In this document: piece after piece, positions 1 to 6,962 of the stretch
Position numbering within the stretch: the first letter of the stretch is position 1
How the letters are laid out: the number at the start of each line of letters is the position of its first letter
DNA from: Butyrivibrio sp.
Lineage (GTDB): Bacteria > Bacillota > Clostridia > Lachnospirales > Lachnospiraceae
Direction: 5' to 3'
Length of the DNA stretch: 59,401 nt
Assembly: GCF_015056685.1 (NCBI RefSeq)
Contig: NZ_SVFW01000023.1
Span: 1-59,401 of the forward strand
Made by a program: the position numbers and the translations under genes
Notes under the pieces: generated by a model
The model's database searches: none
Told to the model about the DNA's origin: nothing
The model's input: only the letters and a program-made list of their open reading frames with translations

Positions 1-48
1 GTCATCCAGCCAGTGGGTTCCTTTAAAACCTCTCCATGCTTCGTTCAT
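1..48 (-). CDS. pflB: Pyruvate formate-lyase, first 16 codons only
   Basis: The gene starts at 48 and runs off the left edge. The visible peptide, MNEAWRGFKGTHWLDD, matches the start of clostridial formate acetyltransferase as I know it. That enzyme cleaves pyruvate with CoA into acetyl-CoA and formate and needs a glycyl radical installed by PflA, whose gene lies at 21863-22597. A clean Shine-Dalgarno (GAGGAG) sits just upstream. The family call rests on only 16 residues and on the FNR-type promoter in front of it. Confidence 0.8.
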   Translation of the reverse strand, partial: MNEAWRGFKGTHWLDD

Positions 49-114
49 AATGTACTCCTCTCAAAAAGCAATAACATTGTTTGTTAATTATTTATCTAAT
101 CATTTCCGAAGCAT

Positions 115-156
115 ATATTAACACCTAGTCACAGAGCGAACATTGATTACAATCAA
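115..156 (-). promoter_or_regulatory. FNR-type promoter of pflB
   Basis: Positions 143-156 read TTGATTACAATCAA, an exact fit to the FNR consensus TTGAT-N4-ATCAA. On the minus strand a TAATAT -10 lies at 120-115, giving a start near 108. The box is then centred about 41.5 bp upstream, the class II activator position. A Crp/Fnr regulator with an FNR-like recognition helix is encoded at 22658-23431. The box and spacing are seen in the sequence; the start site and regulator link are inferred. Confidence 0.7.
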
Positions 157-217
157 GTTTTTATTTATTTTTTATTTTTCACAAAAAGTTCAAAATTTTC
201 TCAAATCACCATGCACA

Positions 218-1105
218 TCATGCCATAGTAAACAGCTTTAGCTTGGCATACAAATCATCTAGAATGAATCTTTTGTCGATATTCTTATAAACCTTGATAG
301 GTCTGTATTTCCCTTCATGTACATAGTTCATTTTTTCATCAAATGAAGGTGCAGGCTTATAATCCCACTCACCACAATCATTGAACATAATGATTCCAAC
401 TGCAGGAGAATCACCCAGGCACCTATATTCAATTGGGCGATCATTGGCTTCATTGTTAAAAGCAATTACATTCTCAACAAGGTATTTCCCAACTTCTCCG
501 CAAGGATACACTTTGTCATACATTTCAGCAAAAGAAACAGGCATCATTCTGTATACATTTCTAGGCACCTGCCAAAGCTGCACATCGGACTTAAAAACAT
601 AGTTTGCTGCAGCAACATCGTTACTAAGATTGTATTCCCAACCTCCAATTGGCCAATCTCTTCCTCCAATCCATATAACAGTCAGATTCTTTTTAGCAAT
701 TCGAGGCTCCATCTTAAGAGCTGCTGCCATGTCAGTAAGGGGACCGAGAAATGCCACATATAATGGTCTGTCGTCATCTTTCATAGCTTCTTCCACAATA
801 AATCTAGCGCCCTCAGACTCCACCAGATCATCTTCCGATGACATTGCTCTTTCACCACCGCAAACAACATTAACCTGGCCATTCATGTGCATTAGATCAA
901 GAAGTTTTTGGATCTCATCGTAACTGTCCTTCATGCTATGTTCTGATTTTCCTGTACCAAAGTGCGCAGCTACAAGCGCCTTTAGATCCATGGATTCAGA
1001 AAGAATCGCCTGGACAATAGCAAACTGATCATCAACTTCATTTTTTGCATCTGTATCTAAGATCACCCTTACCTTTTTCTCATCTGGAATATTAAACTTT
1101 ATCAT
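218..1105 (-). CDS. Nucleoside-hydrolase-like protein, last gene of the sugar operon
   Basis: This 295-residue protein carries the calcium-binding signature of the inosine-uridine nucleoside hydrolase fold near its start (DTDAKNEVDDQ, about residues 18-28). The family cleaves pentofuranosyl N-glycosides by metal-activated water. It lies 14 bp behind the FGGY kinase and has a GAGG ribosome site. There is no signal peptide, so it should be cytoplasmic. In this context it may release the pentose used by the operon, either from a nucleoside or, more speculatively, from an O-linked pentofuranoside such as an apioside. The fold call is good; the substrate is unknown. Confidence 0.8.
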   Translation of the reverse strand: MIKFNIPDEKKVRVILDTDAKNEVDDQFAIVQAILSESMDLKALVAAHFGTGKSEHSMKDSYDEIQKLLDLMHMNGQVNVVCGGERAMSSEDDLVESEGARFIVEEAMKDDDRPLYVAFLGPLTDMAAALKMEPRIAKKNLTVIWIGGRDWPIGGWEYNLSNDVAAANYVFKSDVQLWQVPRNVYRMMPVSFAEMYDKVYPCGEVGKYLVENVIAFNNEANDRPIEYRCLGDSPAVGIIMFNDCGEWDYKPAPSFDEKMNYVHEGKYRPIKVYKNIDKRFILDDLYAKLKLFTMA

Positions 1106-1119
1106 GTCTTTCTACCTCT

Positions 1120-2598
1120 TTATCTATTGACAGTCTCCACTGCCTTTTTCCATCCTTCATATTTACTCTTTACTTTCTTTTCATCCATCACAGGCTCATG
1201 AGCTGTTCTTTTCAGCTTTGAAAGAATGCTCTCATCCCAAAGGCCCACTGCAATTCCAGCCATATATGCAGCTCCGATGCCGGATAATTCCTCTTGATTT
1301 GGTACCAGAACTTTGCAGCCTGCCATATCACTTTGAAACTGCATGAGATACTCATTTCTCGTGGGACCACCATCGACTCTTAGCTCCGATAGTCTTACTC
1401 CCGAATCTTCACTCATGGCTTTTACAATATCAGTGATCTGGTATGCAATACATTCAAGGGCAGCTCTGCAAAACTCAGCCTTCCCTGTAGTTCTGTCCAT
1501 TCCTATTATCGCTGCTTTTGCGCGGAAGTTCCAATATGGAGCACCGAGCCCTGTAAATGCAGGCACCAGATAAAGCTCGTCATCCTTGGTTGCTTCATTG
1601 GCAAACTTTTCTGTCTCAGCTGCATTTTCTATGAGGCCAAGATCATCTTTAAGCCATGTAATAACAGCTCCGGTATAGTTGAGATTTCCCTCCAGAACGT
1701 ACTGAACATGGCCGCCTCTCCCCCATGCAAGGGACGTTACAAGACCATTTTTGCTAAGTATTGGCTTTTCACCTATATTCATCATTATTGATGAGCCTGT
1801 GCCATAAGTGGCTTTCGTTTTTCCTTTTTCACAACAGTCTTGGCCAAACAATGCGGCATGGCTGTCACCCATAACTCCATGGATTGGTATCTTTTCAGAT
1901 AAAAGACCTTCAAAATCAGTGTAACCATAACAGGCATCAGAATCCATGACAGTTGGCATATTTGAAGGCTTTATCCCAAAGGCTGAACATATCTTTTCAT
2001 CCCACTTCAGGTTAAAAATATCAAACAACTGTGTTCTCGACGCATTGGAATAATCGGTCGCATAGACCTCTTTATTGGTCAATCTATACACAAGATAGCT
2101 GTCCATTGTCCCATGGCATATTGCGCTATTTTCAGCCAGTTTCCCCGCCCCCATTGTATTTTCCAGAAGCCAGGCTATCTTGGCAGCCGGAAAATATGGC
2201 GACAGTTTTATGCCTGTTGTCTTGTAGATATATGCCTCAATTTCTTTTATCTCAGGTCTTTCGCATATGCTGGCCGCTCTTGAACACTGCCAGACTACCG
2301 CATGGTTCAAGGGTTTGCCAGTCTCTTTTTCCCAAATAAGACTTGTTTCCCTTTGATTGCTTATCCCAACCGACACTACAAGTTCAGGACTTATATTGGC
2401 TTTTGAAATAACTCCTTTAACTGCCGTTATTACATTTTCATAGATTTCCTCAGGGTCATGACTAACCCATCCCAGGTCATTTATTATCTGCTTATGAGCC
2501 ACATCACATCTGCACATAAGCACCCCGTTTTTATCGAACAAAAGAGCTTTTGTTCCTTGCGTGCTCTGATCGATACTTATTACATACCGCCCACTCAT
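1120..2598 (-). CDS. FGGY-family sugar kinase, glycerol-kinase-like, probable ketose kinase
   Basis: 492 residues, the usual FGGY length. The N-terminal phosphate loop (SIDQSTQGTKALLFD), the NQRET segment, SPYFPAAK and the C-terminal FGGY segment (FTGLGAPYWNF) are all present. The second substrate loop reads GDSHAALFGQ where glycerol kinase has GDQQAALFGQ: the Asp is kept but the glycerol-contacting Gln is Ser, so glycerol is unlikely to be the substrate. Its ATG overlaps the stop of the transketolase C subunit by 4 bp (ATGA). Placed between an aldose-ketose isomerase and a transketolase, it probably phosphorylates the ketose, as apulose kinase does in D-apiose breakdown. Family certain, substrate inferred. 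Confidence 0.85.
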   Translation of the reverse strand: MSGRYVISIDQSTQGTKALLFDKNGVLMCRCDVAHKQIINDLGWVSHDPEEIYENVITAVKGVISKANISPELVVSVGISNQRETSLIWEKETGKPLNHAVVWQCSRAASICERPEIKEIEAYIYKTTGIKLSPYFPAAKIAWLLENTMGAGKLAENSAICHGTMDSYLVYRLTNKEVYATDYSNASRTQLFDIFNLKWDEKICSAFGIKPSNMPTVMDSDACYGYTDFEGLLSEKIPIHGVMGDSHAALFGQDCCEKGKTKATYGTGSSIMMNIGEKPILSKNGLVTSLAWGRGGHVQYVLEGNLNYTGAVITWLKDDLGLIENAAETEKFANEATKDDELYLVPAFTGLGAPYWNFRAKAAIIGMDRTTGKAEFCRAALECIAYQITDIVKAMSEDSGVRLSELRVDGGPTRNEYLMQFQSDMAGCKVLVPNQEELSGIGAAYMAGIAVGLWDESILSKLKRTAHEPVMDEKKVKSKYEGWKKAVETVNR

Positions 2599-3536
2599 AA
2601 GTTCCCCTTTACCGTTTTTGCGATTCCTTCAGCATTTAACCCGTAGTAATCGAATACTGCTTTGGATTTTCCTGTTATGACATGATCGTCAGGAAGTGCC
2701 ATCTGCACTACTTTGCAAGGCTTGTTCGCCGATACAACAGACGCAACATCTGAGCCAAGTCCTCCAAAAGGAGCATGCTCTTCGACAGAAACAACAAGGT
2801 CTGCATCTTCTGCCGCATTTATCAGTGCCTCATTATCAAAAGGCTTAACACAGAACATATCAAGAACCGTTACAGTGATACCTTCTTTTTCAAGGCTTTT
2901 TGCTGCTTCTATAGCCGGTCTTACCATTTCACCACAAGCCACGATCACAATCTTCTTGCCGATTCCATCTCCGAACTTCCATACAGTTGCCTTATCCATC
3001 TCAAAAGGTGTGCTCTCTTCACTGTATATATCTTCAACCGGATTTCGCCCCACCCTTACGTATGCAGGAGAATCATCTGTTAAAAGAGCTTCAATAAGCT
3101 TTGCCGTTTGGAATCTGTCGCTTGGAAGATAAACTCGCATATTGGGAATTGCTGACATTGCTGCTATATCCTGCGCACTGTGATGGCTCATTCCAAGTTC
3201 TCCATAGCTTATTCCGCCGCTTATTCCAATGAGCTTAACATTAGTATTTGAATAAGCCACATCAACTTTTGCCTGCTCATAAGAACGAGTAGACAAAAAA
3301 CAAGCCGGTGAAAAACAGTATGTCTTTTTACCCACATGCGCCATTCCAGCTGCAATACCAACAAGATTCTGCTCAGCTATCCCAACTTCCACAGCCTGCT
3401 CCGGAAACTCTTTAAAAAAAGGAGTCATAGAGGCAGAGCCTCTTGAATCTGAACAGAGTGCAATTATATCTTTATCACTTTTTGCATGTTCCATTAAAAC
3501 TTCGCAGATAGCCTGTCTGTTCGGAATCTTATTCAT
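2595..3536 (-). CDS. Transketolase, C-terminal subunit
   Basis: 313 residues from the ATG at 3536, chosen because a perfect GGAGGAG lies just upstream; an upstream start would add 8 residues without such a site. It contains the pyrimidine-binding domain, with the cofactor-activating Glu segment (VEVGIAEQNLVGIAAG), and the transketolase C-terminal domain from about residue 190. With the adjacent N subunit it forms a split thiamine-diphosphate transketolase that moves a two-carbon unit between sugar phosphates. It overlaps both neighbours by a few bases, so translation is coupled. Split transketolases are also used for pentose phosphate metabolism, but the isomerase and kinase beside it point to a dedicated sugar pathway. 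Confidence 0.9.
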   Translation of the reverse strand: MNKIPNRQAICEVLMEHAKSDKDIIALCSDSRGSASMTPFFKEFPEQAVEVGIAEQNLVGIAAGMAHVGKKTYCFSPACFLSTRSYEQAKVDVAYSNTNVKLIGISGGISYGELGMSHHSAQDIAAMSAIPNMRVYLPSDRFQTAKLIEALLTDDSPAYVRVGRNPVEDIYSEESTPFEMDKATVWKFGDGIGKKIVIVACGEMVRPAIEAAKSLEKEGITVTVLDMFCVKPFDNEALINAAEDADLVVSVEEHAPFGGLGSDVASVVSANKPCKVVQMALPDDHVITGKSKAVFDYYGLNAEGIAKTVKGNL

Positions 3537-4377
3537 TTTCAAGCTCCTCCTTTCTTTCATCTATTGCCTTAACAATCTTCTCGTACTCTTCATCATTTGG
3601 AACATGATGATGCCATCCCACATTGTTTTCCATAACATCACCACCACCAAATCCTTTTATTGTATTGGCAATAATAAGCGTCGGCTTATCATCTACGTTC
3701 ATAGCACTTTGAAAAGCCTCCGACATCTCACTTATACTGTTTCCATTTGCTTCCAGAACATTCCATCCAAAGCTTTCCACCTGTTGATGAAGATTTTCAT
3801 GAGTCATCACTTCCTCTGTTGTTCCCGAAATCTGCAAATGATTTCTATCTACCACAGCGCAGAGGTTTCCGAGTTTATAATGTCCTGCTGCCATGAAACC
3901 TTCCCATACCGAGCCTTCTGCCAGTTCTCCATCACCCATAACTGTGTAGATGCGACTTGGTCTTTTGTCCATCCTGCATGCAAGAGCCATTCCAACCGCC
4001 ACAGGAAGTCCATGTCCAAGGGAACCTGAGTTCATCTCCACTCCATCCACCTCATTATTGGGATGTCCAATAAACTTTGAACCAAACTGAGAAAATGTAT
4101 CAATAAGCTCCTGCGTGTCAAAAAATCCCTTATCTGCCAAAACGGCATAGTAGCTTTCTACAGAATGTCCTTTACTCATTACAAAGTAGTCACGGTCAGG
4201 ATCATCCTTATTTTCCGGAGAAATATTCATGACATCAAAATACAATGCCACAAGAGTCTCCATTACCGAAAAGTCACCTCCAATATGTCCTCCGCCGGAT
4301 TTTCTTATCATTTCAAGAACGACTTTCCTTAGGTCCATCGCTTTTATACTTAATTCTTTTACTCTTTCTCTATTCAT
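3529..4377 (-). CDS. Transketolase, N-terminal subunit
   Basis: 282 residues from the ATG at 4377, which follows AAAGGGGTG with good spacing; a TTG two codons earlier is also open. This is the thiamine-diphosphate domain: GGGHIGGDFS near residue 30, SKGHSVESYYA, and the metal/cofactor segment MGDGELAEGSVWEG followed by DRNHLQISG. The gene ends 8 bp inside the next subunit. In the described D-apiose route, paired subunits of this type (AptA/AptB) cleave apulose 4-phosphate, and the same arrangement is seen here. Function as a transketolase half is secure; the donor sugar is inferred from context. Confidence 0.9.
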   Translation of the reverse strand: MNRERVKELSIKAMDLRKVVLEMIRKSGGGHIGGDFSVMETLVALYFDVMNISPENKDDPDRDYFVMSKGHSVESYYAVLADKGFFDTQELIDTFSQFGSKFIGHPNNEVDGVEMNSGSLGHGLPVAVGMALACRMDKRPSRIYTVMGDGELAEGSVWEGFMAAGHYKLGNLCAVVDRNHLQISGTTEEVMTHENLHQQVESFGWNVLEANGNSISEMSEAFQSAMNVDDKPTLIIANTIKGFGGGDVMENNVGWHHHVPNDEEYEKIVKAIDERKEELENE

Positions 4378-4406
4378 GATCAATCACCCCTTTGAGCACC
4401 TGGCAG

Positions 4407-5810
4407 TTAAATAATTCCGTGTATCTTATCCAGTACTTCCTGCTCAACTTCGTCATAGAGATCCGGTTTAACACCGATATACTTACATGCCTCGTAAAGA
4501 ACAGGAACAACATCCTGATGAATACCCACACAGTGGTGGATATATGGGCCTTCCACAATCTTTGCCTCAAGTCTTGGCCAGTTAGCAACTTCAACCCACA
4601 GATATGTTCCTTTTGTGTATGGGCCATCGATTCCCTTCGCATTTCCCAAAAGGAGTGAATATTCCCCATCATCCCCGTCGAATCTTGCGAGAGTCAGATC
4701 TCCGTGCTTAGCTTCTGCCTCAACTGCGCCTGGATGGTCAAAGGCAAGAGGATACCCGATTGTTGGCTTGCAGCCGGCACAGGAAATAGGCCACGGTCCG
4801 CAGTGCTGCAAAAGCTCACCGTTATCATTATCAGGATGTCTTACAGTCCAGTCAGCAAAGAAGGATCTGCTCTCATCCATACCGGCAGCTTCCACCATAA
4901 GTGCTGTTATTGCACCATGGATATCTGTTTCGCATACTACAGGAAATCCCTCTTCATTCAAAAGAGAATTGGCAGCGCATGGCATGATGCCTATCTCTGA
5001 CTGAAGAGCATTCCAGCATTGAATGGCTCCTGCAGTGCATCCATACTTATCTGCAAGACTTCTCATAGCAACCTTAAGAGCCGCAACATTCTCAAGCTGC
5101 TCTTCATTTACAGAAATGTTGAAGTTTTCTTTACAATACTTAATAGTCTCAGCTACCTTTTTTCCTTCTTCCTTGGCAGCTTTCATCTCAGCTGTCAGTT
5201 CCGGAAGCGGTATAGGTGCAAGCTGTATATTGAATTTTTCAAGAAGTTCACCTTCATTGCACATGGTTGACCAAAAATCATAGGGGCGCGGTCCAATCTG
5301 CAAAATTCTGATATTCCTAAAAGCCTTAACCACATTGCAAACTCTGATAAACTGGCGTACTCCCTGCTCAAATCCAGGATCATCCAAATTGCAGTTTGTT
5401 AGATATGTGAATGGTACTCTGAACCTTCTTAATACCTTTCCTGTCGCAAAAATGCCGCACTGGCTGTCTCTTAATCTGATTCCATTCTCATCAGGTCTTT
5501 CATCCCTTGGTCCCCAGATAAGCACCGGAAGATTCATGTTTTTTGCCAGTCTTGCCACCTCATATTCAGTTCCAAAATTACCATGTGGAAAAAATAATCC
5601 GTCAACCTTCTCTTTTCTGAATTTCTCTTCAATCTTTATTCTGTCAGCGTCATCGTGAAGAAGCCCGTCTTCAGCGATATCATCGATATCCACAAACTCA
5701 ACGCCCATTTTCCTAAGCTTTTCTCTTGTGTAGTTAGCATATTCAACTGCTGCCGGTGCGCTGAAAATGCTTCTTCTTGTAGGTGCGAAACCAATTTTTA
5801 TACTAGCCAT
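4407..5810 (-). CDS. L-fucose/L-arabinose isomerase family protein, first gene of the sugar operon
   Basis: 467 residues from the ATG at 5810, six bases after GGAGG; the ATG at 5816 is too close to that site. It has the two-part layout of the FucI family: an N-terminal Rossmann-like half (FPHGNFGTEYEVARLA, LIWGPRDERP) and a C-terminal half with candidate metal ligands in VCETDIHGA and HCGPWPISC. Family members interconvert aldoses and ketoses with Mn. Some relatives are not true fucose isomerases. As first gene before a split transketolase and an FGGY kinase, it probably makes the ketose for the kinase. The gap to the next gene is 29 bp. Substrate unknown. Confidence 0.8.
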   Translation of the reverse strand: MASIKIGFAPTRRSIFSAPAAVEYANYTREKLRKMGVEFVDIDDIAEDGLLHDDADRIKIEEKFRKEKVDGLFFPHGNFGTEYEVARLAKNMNLPVLIWGPRDERPDENGIRLRDSQCGIFATGKVLRRFRVPFTYLTNCNLDDPGFEQGVRQFIRVCNVVKAFRNIRILQIGPRPYDFWSTMCNEGELLEKFNIQLAPIPLPELTAEMKAAKEEGKKVAETIKYCKENFNISVNEEQLENVAALKVAMRSLADKYGCTAGAIQCWNALQSEIGIMPCAANSLLNEEGFPVVCETDIHGAITALMVEAAGMDESRSFFADWTVRHPDNDNGELLQHCGPWPISCAGCKPTIGYPLAFDHPGAVEAEAKHGDLTLARFDGDDGEYSLLLGNAKGIDGPYTKGTYLWVEVANWPRLEAKIVEGPYIHHCVGIHQDVVPVLYEACKYIGVKPDLYDEVEQEVLDKIHGII

Positions 5811-5852
5811 ACTCATCCTCCTCTACGAAAAAACAACTGTCTCTATAGCGTA

Positions 5853-5881
5853 AATATAACTTCACGTAAACTTTATTCCAA
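5853..5881 (-). promoter_or_regulatory. Promoter of the isomerase-transketolase-kinase operon with a candidate LacI operator
   Basis: On the minus strand a TTGGAA -35 (5881-5876) and TATATT -10 (5858-5853) are separated by exactly 17 bp. Inside the spacer, at 5861-5870, TTCACGTAAA is a near-palindrome with a central CG, the usual form of LacI-family operators. Binding there would block RNA polymerase. The predicted start is near 5846. The divergent lacI-type gene at 5949 is the obvious regulator. Confidence 0.55.
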
Positions 5882-5888
5882 TATTTAG

Positions 5889-5918
5889 TAAAGTAATATT
5901 TACTTTATTTTTACTTTA
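5889..5918. promoter_or_regulatory. Inverted repeat plus extra half-site in the divergent intergenic region
   Basis: TAAAGTAATATTTACTTTA at 5889-5907 is a perfect 8-bp inverted repeat around a 3-bp centre. A further half-site, TTACTTTA, follows at 5911-5918 in helical phase (11 bp). It lies just upstream of the operon -35 and about 30 bp before the LacI-type gene. It could be a second operator or an activator site; which protein binds is unknown. Confidence 0.5.
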
Positions 5919-5948
5919 TTTTAGAATTGTCTATAGAGAGGTGATGAC

Positions 5949-6962
5949 ATGTCTATTACAGCAAAAGAGCTCGCGAAAAAATTAAATCTCAGTGAAACCG
6001 CCATTTCCATGGCTTTAAACAATAAACCCGGAGTCAGTACAAGCACCAGACAGCTTGTTATAAAAGCTGCCGAGGAAGCCGGGTATGACTTTACAAAACT
6101 CAAAAACTCCGACAGTTTAAACGGAAGCATCTACGTGATTTTTTATAAGACTCACAACGCTATTCTTTCCTATACTCCTATATTTGATGAGTTGTATCAG
6201 GGGGTAAAAGAGGAATGTCAAAAGCGAAAGATTGGAACAAAGATCATCCATTTTTACGAAAAAACCGATAGTCTCGAGGAATGCTTTGCAGAGCTTCGAG
6301 GATCTGACTGTTTGGGTATCATACTTGTAGGAACCGAGATAACTAAAGAGGTATGTCAGAAATTTATAGACCTTCACATCCCTCTTACGCTTATGGATAC
6401 ATATTTTGAGTCGCTGGATTGCAACAGCGTCCTTATAAATAACTCTCAAGGCGCTTATATCGCTACAGAGTATCTGATAAGCATCTCCGGAACTCAGCCC
6501 GGCTACCTGCAGTCAAGCTACCCAATTTATAATTTTGCCGCAAGACAGGAAGGATATTTTAAGGCAATAAAAGAGAACGGGATGTCAAAATCCCGTTCCA
6601 TAATTCATAAACTTGCCCCATCCATCGAAGATGCCATGGGGGACATGCTCGAAATAATAGATGATGGCGCCGAGATTGCCAGGTGCTATTTTGCTGACAA
6701 TGACATCATCGCCATCGGTGCTCTTAAAGCTTTCAAGCTTCGTGGATACCGCATCCCGGAAGATATTGCCATTATTGGATTTGACAATATTTCCGAATGC
6801 CGCGTCGTTGAACCAAGTCTTACAACCATGGACGTTCCACGACTTTTTATCGGTCAGACCGCTGCCAAGCAGCTTATAGAGCAGATCACCACAAAAATGC
6901 TCCACTGTTGCAAAACAGAAGTCAGCACCAAAATGATCAAGAGGCTATCTCACTGCCTGTAA
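5949..6962 (+). CDS. LacI-family transcriptional regulator
   Basis: 337 residues, the usual LacI length, with a GAGAGGTGATGAC ribosome site. Residues 3-22 form the helix-turn-helix (TAKELAKKLNLSETAISMAL), followed by the hinge helix and a periplasmic-binding-protein-like effector domain (FYKTHNAILSYTPIFDELYQG; IIGFDNISECRVVEPSLTTM near residue 275). It is divergent from the isomerase operon and its 3' end overlaps the 3' end of the GH78 gene by 13 bp. It is likely the local sugar-responsive regulator of the isomerase operon and perhaps of the glycosidase operon. The inducer is unknown. Confidence 0.9.
   Translation: MSITAKELAKKLNLSETAISMALNNKPGVSTSTRQLVIKAAEEAGYDFTKLKNSDSLNGSIYVIFYKTHNAILSYTPIFDELYQGVKEECQKRKIGTKIIHFYEKTDSLEECFAELRGSDCLGIILVGTEITKEVCQKFIDLHIPLTLMDTYFESLDCNSVLINNSQGAYIATEYLISISGTQPGYLQSSYPIYNFAARQEGYFKAIKENGMSKSRSIIHKLAPSIEDAMGDMLEIIDDGAEIARCYFADNDIIAIGALKAFKLRGYRIPEDIAIIGFDNISECRVVEPSLTTMDVPRLFIGQTAAKQLIEQITTKMLHCCKTEVSTKMIKRLSHCL

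Noticed and set aside
1120..2598. Glycerol kinase glpK
   Set aside because: The overall likeness is real, but the substrate loop has Ser-His instead of Gln-Gln, and the operon holds an isomerase and a transketolase, not glycerol genes.
218..5810. Sulfo-transketolase pathway for sulfoquinovose
   Set aside because: The split transketolase fits, but an FGGY kinase is not expected there and no sulfoquinovosidase or sulfonate exporter gene is present.
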